NCBI GenBank assembly: GCA_027490305.1 | Contig: JAIXYI010000084.1 | Span: forward strand, 88,193 to 152,192 | Origin: Flavobacteriaceae bacterium | GTDB taxonomy: Bacteria; Bacteroidota; Bacteroidia; Flavobacteriales; Flavobacteriaceae | Length of the DNA stretch: 64,000 bases | Direction of reading: 5' to 3' | In this document: piece after piece, positions 25,329-31,877 of the stretch | Numbering within the stretch: the stretch's first letter is position 1 | Layout: every line of letters starts with the position of its first letter | Translations under genes and position numbers: made by a program | The notes under the pieces: generated by a model | What the model saw: the letters and a program-made list of their open reading frames with translations, nothing else | What the model was told of the DNA's origin: nothing | Database searches by the model: none

Positions 25329-25607
25329 TTACCGCTTAGAAATCCGGTTGCCGCTTATGGCGCGCTGGCGGGTGCATTTGAACCGCAGCATATCGGGGTC
25401 GGCTTTGGCGCGGTGTTTCACACCCGTGCCGGACGACACCCGTGCGCGCCAGCGCTTGAAACTGTTTTCCTTCAGTTCGCGCCGCATCAGTTTCTCTACC
25501 TCCCCTTGTGTGAGGCCGAATTGCAGGCGAATGGCATCGAACGGCGTGCGGTCTTCCCAGGCCATTTCGATGATGCGGTCGATTTCGGGTTCGGAGAATG
25601 TTTTCAC
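25329..25607 (-). CDS. TIGR03643/DUF2805 family protein
   Basis: A 92-residue basic cytoplasmic protein. It matches the DUF2805 pattern: SEPEIDRIIEMAWEDRTPFDAI, then FGLTQGEVEKLMRRELKENSFKRWRARVSS. The first part is helix-turn-helix-like, so nucleic-acid binding is plausible; the function is unproven. It is the first gene of a unit with the YdeI-like and PagL-like genes. The region upstream carries simple repeats in sense orientation. Confidence 0.82.
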   Translation of the reverse strand: MKTFSEPEIDRIIEMAWEDRTPFDAIRLQFGLTQGEVEKLMRRELKENSFKRWRARVSSGTGVKHRAKADPDMLRFKCTRQRAISGNRISKR

Positions 25608-25651
25608 GGAGTAAATGTAGGGAAAGGGAGGTTGAGCGGATGTGAAAAAAG

Positions 25652-25704
25652 GAGTTAGTAGTTAGTAGTTGGTGGTCAGTAGTCAGTGGTCAGTAGTTGG
25701 TGGT
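25652..25704. repeat. TAGTTAGTAGTTGGTGGTCAG-type simple repeat
   Basis: Seven- to eight-base units (GTTAGTA, GTTGGTG, GTCAGTA). Read on the minus strand they are CCAACTACTGACC units leading toward the start at 25607, the same sense orientation as in the other repeat leaders. Confidence 0.6.
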
Positions 25705-25852
25705 CGGATACGGACGGGGTCATAGCGGGCAATTTGTCACCGTTGATGCTTTATCTATGCTTGACTCGTCCTGAAATAACGATACAGATGGGGAACACTT
25801 GCGGTCGAAATCGCGCAAAGTCAAATACACGCCACCGGACAATTACTAAAAT

Positions 25853-26653
25853 TTATTTAATCGCTATCCTCTTCTCCACTCTTCCCAGAATATTAGGAAT
25901 CAATTTCTCAGAAAAAGCCGACACTATAATTATTATCATCACGTTCCAGTAATCATTAAGTCCAATTTGAGGAAAAATGAGTTTGGAGCGTATCAATATA
26001 TAAGCAATCGCCCCGGACACACACGAAAGGAATATCCTTTCAAAGCCGATAATGCTGTAAAACAAATTATAGGTTAATTCGTCAAAATTAATTCTATTTA
26101 TAGATGACAAAATTGAAATCGAACTTCCTAGAAGAGAACTTAATAGTACGATTAAAAGATGCCAGTGGTCTTGCTTTGAATGCCTTAAGTCGGAGAAAAC
26201 TATACACAGAATAGTAAAAACTAAAGTTAAGAAAATAGAAGGGGCGAAATAGTACAATCGATTGCTTGAAGCCCTTTTTATTTCGGTCTTTATCTCGTCT
26301 ATTAGCTCATCAAATTCGCCGCCTTGAGGTAAATCCTCTCCTTGAAGACAGGACGACAGTATGTGCGCTACCCTATTTTTCATAACGCCATGGTTTTGAG
26401 ATCGGTATAGTAGGCCTTTCGCTATTATGTACTTGTTCTTAACAACATTAAATTTATTCACTAACCTTTGCTCGGATTCGTCTGTTATTCCATCGATTTC
26501 CACACGAAGTCGATAATTAATATCATCGTGTTCGATTTCGTAAATACAATATTCATTCCCTTTGGCAAGGACATGATGAATTTTATTGCCCACAGCATCT
26601 TTACTGCCTGGTTTTAACTTTTCGATACCTTCCTTAACTCCGGTATGACTCAT
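25853..26653 (-). CDS. Four-helix membrane protein of an AT-rich island
   Basis: A 266-residue protein I do not recognise. Residues 1-130 are soluble, with two beta-hairpin-like stretches (EYCIYEIEHDDINYRLRVEID) and a helical part. Four hydrophobic helices follow at about 134-154, 164-185, 203-222 and 234-253, and the protein ends with SEKLIPNILGRVEKRIAIK. Codon use is much more AT-rich than that of its neighbours. It lies 134 bases downstream of the SDH-like protease gene on the same strand, and both share the low GC content. A soluble sensor with membrane helices next to a protease would fit a defence or stress module, but this is inference. Confidence 0.65.
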   Translation of the reverse strand: MSHTGVKEGIEKLKPGSKDAVGNKIHHVLAKGNEYCIYEIEHDDINYRLRVEIDGITDESEQRLVNKFNVVKNKYIIAKGLLYRSQNHGVMKNRVAHILSSCLQGEDLPQGGEFDELIDEIKTEIKRASSNRLYYFAPSIFLTLVFTILCIVFSDLRHSKQDHWHLLIVLLSSLLGSSISILSSINRINFDELTYNLFYSIIGFERIFLSCVSGAIAYILIRSKLIFPQIGLNDYWNVMIIIIVSAFSEKLIPNILGRVEKRIAIK

Positions 26654-26787
26654 AGGATTTTCTAAATTATGTTATCTTCTTTTAATCTCTCTTGAGACCA
26701 TAAAAACGGCTTGAGCGGCCAATTAAGTCTTGTGATAGTGGAGGGATCCGTGAATATGCCGCCTTTTGGTTAGAATAACCTTACTAG

Positions 26788-27771
26788 TTATTTTCTTTCA
26801 AGTAACGTCGCGTCGGAATTTAGTCCTCCAATAAAATAAAATGTATGATTAGTATATCCTCCAAATCTTCTTAGCAATTCAAAATACTGATAGATTGAAT
26901 TACCAAACTCATATTCAGGAGTATTATGTTTCACAATTTTGCTACCAAGTATTTTCTCTGCTTCCGATTTGTCGATTACAAAACTATGGTCTTTGTATTT
27001 ATACACTAGTTCATCAGCTATAAGGCTAGCTTCTTTTGGTAAATTATGAATATGTGTATTCAGTAAATTCTCTGCATATTGTGTCAAAGATTCAGCTACT
27101 CTTTCATAATAGCCAATTTGTATTGGCTCCACCGACATGTTTAAATATTTAGCAAACATATCTGAGGAGTCTGGGTTTTCAGCTACTAGTTGAGCTATGT
27201 GTTCAACTGAGTTCTTAAGGCCTAACGTCGGAAGGTTGTCAATTTGAGGGTCAATTGGTCCTAGTTCACTTAAACTGCCCATGTGAATTTCGTTCGCTGC
27301 ACAGCATAATAAAGTTGCCGCAGACTTTGCGTATCTAGGTAAAGTAACTATGAAATTGCCATTTGAATACTCCCGGCATAATTTACCAATCAAATACGCT
27401 GACCCAGGAACGCCTCCCGTAGATAGTAAAACCATTAAAACCGGTTTTGATTTGTCGAACTTGGTTACAGCGTCATAAATTTTGTCCGCATCACTTTTCA
27501 ACATTGTCGAGTTGTCATATAAAAATATAAAGTGATATCTATCTGCAATTGGAGATTTGGTTACAAGTTGATTGAGGTACGCCTTGAAATTCTCATGAAA
27601 CAAACTCTTTAGGGAGTCATTTGCATCTTCACTGAAGGCGTCTAACAGGGACTTTACTACATCAAAAGAACTCAACTTGGGACTTTCTGACACTTTAGGA
27701 ATTACAGACTCGACTAGCTCTGGAGTAGTGATTTCGGTTTCGGGGTTTTCCTGTTTATATTGTTTAGCCAT
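26788..27771 (-). CDS. Serine protease of the ClpP/SDH superfamily
   Basis: A 327-residue protein with a crotonase/ClpP-like fold. The segment VLMVLLSTGGVPGSAYLIGKL holds the oxyanion STGG (117-120). Ser150 in RYAKSAATLLCCAANEI is the expected nucleophile, and MGSLSELGPIDPQI is the signature of the serine dehydrogenase proteinase (SDH_protease, PF01972-type) and SppA-related families. There is no signal peptide. A Ser/Glu/Pro-rich N-terminal stretch (about 1-35) precedes the domain. The gene is AT-rich like its downstream membrane-protein partner and unlike the surrounding genome, suggesting acquisition as a pair. Confidence 0.8.
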   Translation of the reverse strand: MAKQYKQENPETEITTPELVESVIPKVSESPKLSSFDVVKSLLDAFSEDANDSLKSLFHENFKAYLNQLVTKSPIADRYHFIFLYDNSTMLKSDADKIYDAVTKFDKSKPVLMVLLSTGGVPGSAYLIGKLCREYSNGNFIVTLPRYAKSAATLLCCAANEIHMGSLSELGPIDPQIDNLPTLGLKNSVEHIAQLVAENPDSSDMFAKYLNMSVEPIQIGYYERVAESLTQYAENLLNTHIHNLPKEASLIADELVYKYKDHSFVIDKSEAEKILGSKIVKHNTPEYEFGNSIYQYFELLRRFGGYTNHTFYFIGGLNSDATLLERK

Positions 27772-28029
27772 AAATGTAAAAAGTTGATGATCCTAATTTC
27801 TGTTCGACTATTTCTTATCCAAAACAAACCAACTGTTGAGGAGTGATGTCTGTTTGTTTAGTGTGTTATTTTGTATTTGACGCAATATGCCCACAATATA
27901 CCCAACCCCTCTCCCCACCCCAAATTCCCTCGCCCATCATCCTACTTTTCCGACTAACGTCGTGAGCGTGCGTAGATGTACGTAGGAAAAGTTCAGACGT
28001 TGGGAGGTTCGGGAGCGGTGAGGTAAGCG

Positions 28030-28719
28030 TCAGGGGCCTTCTTCTATAATTTCCAGTACGTTGCCCTCAAAGTCGACCTTGGCTTTGACATAGTTGCGGA
28101 CCATTCCGCCAAAGGCATTCCGTCCGCGGAAAGAGGTACGCACCACCAAATAGTCTTCCATATCCCAATATACCGTCTCGTCATGCTCATAGCTGTCGGG
28201 GTCGTTCATGGCTTTTTTGATCAACCGCGTCAATCGCGGGTGCGAGCCGTCAAGGGAACTAAATTGTTTTTCTACAAGTTCTTTGTGGTCCTGCTGCTTT
28301 TTCTGGAAGTATTCAAGGGCACTTTCCCGTTCAAAATCGGCAAATTCCACCGTGTCGGTCGACGTTCGTACGACCATTGAAATATTGGCTTTCTTCAGGT
28401 AAAACACCCAATAGCGCAGGTTGGTGCTGTCTATCGTCTCGGGTTCACCCCAGTCTTTCCAGTTCGCGGTGGGCACCGGTTTTGCCACCAACGCCCTGAC
28501 GCTGTCGATCCCGATTTTCAGCGGATCGTGATAGGTGGGCTTCGCCACTTCGGGTACTCTCGAATCATCAGTGGCGATGGCGATAACGAGTGCCAAAACG
28601 ACAAACGCGGCAGCCGGAAGGCACCCGAATCGTATGATTTGCCGCTTTTTGCGCTTTTGAATGGCTTCCGGACTGTACCTTGCTTTCCAGTCGTCGGCAG
28701 GGGATGGGGATAGGTTCAT
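28030..28719 (-). CDS. Single-pass membrane protein, function unknown
   Basis: A 229-residue protein with a short cytoplasmic N-terminus, a basic stretch KRKKRQIIRF, one membrane helix (about 31-50) and an extracytoplasmic remainder. The C-terminal block NDPDSYEHDETVYWDMEDYLVVRTSFRGRNAFGGMVRNYVKAKV resembles, in pieces, a small domain found at the end of many bacterial and phage-borne hypothetical proteins. A helical, charged segment (about 140-175) precedes it. Function unknown. It is flanked upstream by the long repeat-rich gap 28720-29478. Confidence 0.65.
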   Translation of the reverse strand: MNLSPSPADDWKARYSPEAIQKRKKRQIIRFGCLPAAAFVVLALVIAIATDDSRVPEVAKPTYHDPLKIGIDSVRALVAKPVPTANWKDWGEPETIDSTNLRYWVFYLKKANISMVVRTSTDTVEFADFERESALEYFQKKQQDHKELVEKQFSSLDGSHPRLTRLIKKAMNDPDSYEHDETVYWDMEDYLVVRTSFRGRNAFGGMVRNYVKAKVDFEGNVLEIIEEGP

Positions 28720-28828
28720 ATACGATGTTGTTACGAATCCAGTTGGTGCCGTCGTCCTTGGTCAACCGTCTTCAGGCGGCAAGGTAAGTGGTTCTGCAAG
28801 GGGGATTGTACGGTTTTCCGTAAAGAGG

Positions 28829-28875
28829 GGCGGGAAGTCTGAAAGTCGGAAAGTCAGAAAATCGGGAAGTAGGCC
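28829..28875. repeat. GGAAGTC/GAAAGTC simple repeats
   Basis: Units such as GGGAAGTCTGAAAGTCGGAA repeat every 8 bases or so. Related arrays occur at 29285-29445, 30566-30603, 30698-30735, 31441-31490 and 59740-59785. This is part of the 759-base gene-free stretch 28720-29478, which also holds the 21-bp array. Confidence 0.55.
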
Positions 28876-29053
28876 AGATTCACTCTCCAACAGAGCCAGA
28901 TCGCCCACCCAAGTCCCAGAAAACAATCGCTGTCCGTCGGCCCTGGTCCCCTATCGGAGCCATCGCCCGGGCAAAACAGCCTCACTAGGTGTCGGTTTAG
29001 TGAAGGGAAGAGCTGTTCACCCAAGCCTACCGGTCATAAACCCTACTTTCGCT

Positions 29054-29279
29054 GACTTTATTGTCAATTTAGCTGGCTTGAACATCAATTAAACTGCCTT
29101 TGAAATCAATTTAACTGCTTTCGTCGTCAATTATCCTGACTTACCAGTCAATTAAACTGTCTTTAAGGTCAATTTTAGTGCGTTCTACGTCAATTTTGAT
29201 GACTTCCAAGTCAATTTTGCTGACTTTCTTGTCAATTTAACTGACTTTGATGTCAATTTAACTGACTTCCAGGTCATTG
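29054..29279. repeat. 21-bp tandem repeat array (ten full units plus one partial)
   Basis: Units of exactly 21 bases in register from 29054: GACTT, four variable bases, then GTCAATTTAACT. The constant part drifts slightly from left to right; the four-base core differs in nearly every unit (TATT, GAAC, TGAA, CGTC, ACCA, TAAG, CTAC, CCAA, TCTT, TGAT, CCAG). The ends of adjacent units create GTCA...TGAC inverted pairs. A minus-strand frame stays open across the right end with a KSVKLTx heptad, but it lacks a credible start and looks incidental. Confidence 0.9.
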
Positions 29280-29284
29280 AAGTT

Positions 29285-29445
29285 AGATCGGAAGATGGGA
29301 AGAAGTTCGGAAGTTCGGAAGATGGGAAGTTCGGAAGAAGTCTGAAAGTCTGAAAGTAGTTCGTGAGATCGGACATTCGTCCAACCACCAAAAACCAACC
29401 ACCAAAAACCAACCACCGACGACCCACACCCAACATACCAAACCC
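29285..29445. repeat. GGAAGTTC repeats followed by CCAACCACCAAAAA repeats
   Basis: First half: GATGGGAAGAAGTTCGGAAGT-like units. Second half: CCAACCACCAAAAACCAACC units, leading to the lipoprotein gene at 29479. No coding potential is supported. Confidence 0.55.
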
Positions 29446-29478
29446 AAGTTGCTGTCGTTATACTTGAAAAACCCGCCT

Positions 29479-30567
29479 ATGCGTTCGTTACCTGTCTTTC
29501 TTTTCGGTGTATTCGTATGTTTACTTGTCGGATGTAAACAGGCCTCAGAGCCTGCGTTTGTGCGGGCGTCACACAGGCCTGGACCCATTGATAGCCTTGC
29601 CAGTGATAAAGAGGTGGAGGCGTTCGTGCGCAAACAGGACACCCTACTGCGGCGTTTTAAGCTTCGACCGGTATCCGATTATGAAAAGACGGAGTTATTC
29701 TATGACCAAAAGGAGGTGTTCGGGCAGGTGCGTCGCGTGAAGCCGCCGCTGTTTATCAGGGGGGATTTCGACAACAATGGCTATACCGATTTGGTGGTTT
29801 CGGGCGACGCCCGCTACGGTTGTACCGATACGCTGTCGGTATGCGGTTTTGAATCGATTCTTTTCCTGCAATCGGCAAAGGGCACGGAAAAGCGCTATCT
29901 GAGCGGATGGTTTCGCGACCTCCTTGTCGTCTATCCCGTGCAGCGTAACGCGCACAACCTATTGGATGTGTTCGCTATTCAGTCGGCACCCACGGGGCGT
30001 GGTCCGCAAACTCTTACGCATACGCTCTTAACGGTACAGGAGGGGTATCCGATTGAGTACAATCCAAGTCCGGAGCCCCACCAGATTGAAAAGCTCGTAT
30101 TTGCCACTGACCCTTGTTTTGGCACCTGCCCTATATTCACGCTAACGGTGCAGGGCGACGGTCGAGCTATTTTCCGGGCGGATGCCTATAATTTCTCTGA
30201 CGAGCCGCCTAAGGCCACCCGTAAGGTCCGGCCCCAGGAACATCCTGAAAACAACTATAATCTGTATCGGAGCATTTACAATGAGGGTACCTATAAAGGC
30301 ACGATCCGAAAGGCCGACCTAGAGGCTGTTTTCTCCCTTCTCAATTATCTTGATTTCATACGATTACGTGACGAATACGCCGTGGGGGCAACCGATCTGC
30401 CCGGGGCTACGCTGACCATTACCTATGATGGCGGTAAGGTGAAACGTATTTTCGATTACGGAAAGACCGGTACGTACGGACTCCAGGCGCTGTATAAAAA
30501 ACTGGAAGCTCTTCGGTATAACCAGAAGTGGACGCCGCGGCCGCCGGAGAGTAGGAAGCAGAGGTGA
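29479..30567 (+). CDS. Lipoprotein with C-terminal DUF6438 domain
   Basis: A 362-residue lipoprotein; the lipobox Cys is at residue 19 in FVCLLVGCKQ, which supports the ATG at 29479 rather than 29449. The middle part contains an FG-GAP-like calcium-binding phrase, RGDFDNNGYTDLVVSGDARYG. The C-terminal third (about 215-355) matches DUF6438: FATDPCFGTCPIFTLTVQGDGRAIFRA, with a CFGTC cysteine pair. Function unknown. A bidirectional terminator lies after the stop. Confidence 0.75.
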   Translation: MRSLPVFLFGVFVCLLVGCKQASEPAFVRASHRPGPIDSLASDKEVEAFVRKQDTLLRRFKLRPVSDYEKTELFYDQKEVFGQVRRVKPPLFIRGDFDNNGYTDLVVSGDARYGCTDTLSVCGFESILFLQSAKGTEKRYLSGWFRDLLVVYPVQRNAHNLLDVFAIQSAPTGRGPQTLTHTLLTVQEGYPIEYNPSPEPHQIEKLVFATDPCFGTCPIFTLTVQGDGRAIFRADAYNFSDEPPKATRKVRPQEHPENNYNLYRSIYNEGTYKGTIRKADLEAVFSLLNYLDFIRLRDEYAVGATDLPGATLTITYDGGKVKRIFDYGKTGTYGLQALYKKLEALRYNQKWTPRPPESRKQR

Positions 30568-30640
30568 AGGGAGAAGTCCGGAAGTCGGGAAGACCGAAAG
30601 TCGTCCAATGACTAACTACTAACCACTAACAACCTCAAAA

Positions 30641-30675
30641 AAAAGACCTGTTAGGCGTGGCCTGGCAGGTCTTTT
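30641..30675. terminator. Bidirectional terminator between convergent genes
   Basis: AAAAGACCTG (30641-30650) pairs perfectly with CAGGTCTTTT (30666-30675), and an inner AGGC/GCCT pair extends the hairpin. A and T runs on both sides let it serve the DUF6438 gene (+) and the beta-barrel gene (-). Confidence 0.88.
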
Positions 30676-30737
30676 GTTTATTTGAAGTTACGTCCGTCTT
30701 CCGAACTTCCGATCTTCCGAACTTCTTCCAATCTCCC

Positions 30738-31298
30738 TTAAAACCGAAATCCCACTCCCGCCCGCAGGCTCGTTAGGTTCTGGTTATACGAATCTTTCAC
30801 CGGTACGTTGCCGCTCAGTTTTACATAGTCATATTGCACCTGTACGAACAGGCCGGCGATGATGTCGTAGGCGAGGCCCACATTGACGTTCACACCTGTT
30901 TGCGGATCGGCATCGGCAATCGCTGCCCCGTCAAGGGTACCCGATGAGTTGAAGAGCACCGTCGTATATCCGATACCTATCGAAGGGTGTAGTTTGATGG
31001 CCGGCTCCAGACTGAACTCGGCAAACGCCCGTGGCTGCAACGGAATCGCGTAGGTGAGGTAGTCCTGGGTGTCGTTGAGTTGCTTGTCATACATCAAACT
31101 GGCGTTGACCGAAACGCCGACACGCACCACCGGCACACTTACAAAGGCCCATTTGAAGCCGGCATCTACCAGTCCGGTGTAGTTGTCGCCATATACGTTG
31201 TCGCCCGTCGGCAGGGTATAATGCGCCTCAACACTCCATTTTTTCTGCGCCGACATCGACGCCGCACACAGTAACAGTAAAAGGGTAATTTTTTTCAT
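30738..31298 (-). CDS. Outer-membrane beta-barrel protein
   Basis: A 186-residue outer-membrane protein. Signal peptide MKKITLLLLLCAASMSAQ; the start at 31298 follows from it. Amphipathic strands such as WAFVSVPVVRVGVSVNASLMY, AIKLHPSIGIGYTTVLF and GLFVQVQYDYVKL, and the terminal SLRAGVGFRF with C-terminal Phe, mark a small eight-strand barrel. A TATCTTTG -7 box lies 18 bases upstream (31316-31323), preceded by the simple-repeat tract. Ligand unknown. Confidence 0.8.
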   Translation of the reverse strand: MKKITLLLLLCAASMSAQKKWSVEAHYTLPTGDNVYGDNYTGLVDAGFKWAFVSVPVVRVGVSVNASLMYDKQLNDTQDYLTYAIPLQPRAFAEFSLEPAIKLHPSIGIGYTTVLFNSSGTLDGAAIADADPQTGVNVNVGLAYDIIAGLFVQVQYDYVKLSGNVPVKDSYNQNLTSLRAGVGFRF

Positions 31299-31315
31299 GA
31301 TGGTTTTGTTTGGCG

Positions 31316-31323
31316 CAAAGATA
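31316..31323 (-). promoter_or_regulatory. -7 box of the beta-barrel gene
   Basis: Minus-strand TATCTTTG, matching TAnnTTTG, 18 bases before the start. The -33 region is occupied by the CCAACTCAAAACTCAACCC-type repeat instead of a TTG. Confidence 0.6.
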
Positions 31324-31324
31324 G

Positions 31325-31378
31325 GAATTGAAGGTTGAGGGTTGAGTGTTGAGGGTTGAGTTTTGAGTTGGAAGAGGG
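31325..31378. repeat. TTGAGGGTTGAG-type repeat upstream of the beta-barrel promoter
   Basis: Units of GGTTGAGGGTTGAGTGTTGAG on the plus strand, so CTCAACCCTCAAC in the sense of the leftward gene. It sits immediately upstream of the -7 box at 31316-31323. Confidence 0.65.
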
Positions 31379-31494
31379 GGGGATAAATAGGTATTTGGTA
31401 AAGGATGTTTTGAAAAGGGAAAGCTTGGTTGGTGGCGGGATGGTTTCCTAACTCCCGCACTTCCGAACTTCTTCCAACTTCCAATTTCTCTCCT

Positions 31495-31502
31495 TACCTT
31501 TG
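31495..31502 (+). promoter_or_regulatory. -7 box 4 bases before the DUF6660 gene
   Basis: TACCTTTG, perfect TAnnTTTG, with only four bases before the ATG at 31507. A transcript starting at the usual distance would be essentially leaderless. Confidence 0.6.
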
Positions 31503-31506
31503 CCCC

Positions 31507-31815
31507 ATGAAAGGCCTTCTCCTTCTTTTTGCTTTTTACCTCTTCGCGCTGGCGATCGTGCCGTGTCATGACGCCGGTGAGTGTTCGGAGGTGCGGAAGG
31601 AAATCGCCGCGCACGACCATGAGGGGGAAGACGAACAATGCCCCCCTTTCTGTGTCTGCGCCTGCTGTGGTACTGTCATGGCCGCGCCGCACGCACCGGT
31701 TGGGTTTGCCGGGGTGACGGTCACGCCCGACTATCCCGAGCATACATATGGTTATGTATCACCGGCACCTGACAGCCTTTCAACCGGCATCTGGCAACCG
31801 CCCAGGATGGTGTAA
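31507..31815 (+). CDS. DUF6660 small exported protein
   Basis: A 102-residue exported protein. Hydrophobic N-terminus MKGLLLLFAFYLFALAIVPC is a signal peptide. The mature part is Cys/His-rich: CHDAGEC, AHDHEGEDEQCPPFCVCACC, the DUF6660 pattern, suggesting metal binding. Such proteins are found directly before TonB-dependent receptors in Bacteroidota, as here (62 bases), and may take part in metal sensing or uptake. A -7 box lies 4 bases before the ATG, so the message is likely leaderless. Confidence 0.75.
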   Translation: MKGLLLLFAFYLFALAIVPCHDAGECSEVRKEIAAHDHEGEDEQCPPFCVCACCGTVMAAPHAPVGFAGVTVTPDYPEHTYGYVSPAPDSLSTGIWQPPRMV

Positions 31816-31877
31816 TGCTTCCGACTCCCGTTTTTGAGAACGGGTATTTTTCGCATTACCAATCCTAATTTCAATTC

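Noticed and set aside
25329..28719. Prophage or integrative element around the AT-rich genes.
   Set aside because: No integrase, tRNA, att-like direct repeats or phage structural genes are present; only base composition and a weak inverted repeat point to transfer.
29054..29279. The 21-bp array considered as a CRISPR.
   Set aside because: Units are contiguous with only four variable bases, far too short for spacers, and no cas genes are present in the window.
29185..29436. Minus-strand 83-codon frame encoding KSVKLTx heptads.
   Set aside because: It is created by the 21-base period being a multiple of three; it includes simple-repeat sequence and lacks a start context or family match.
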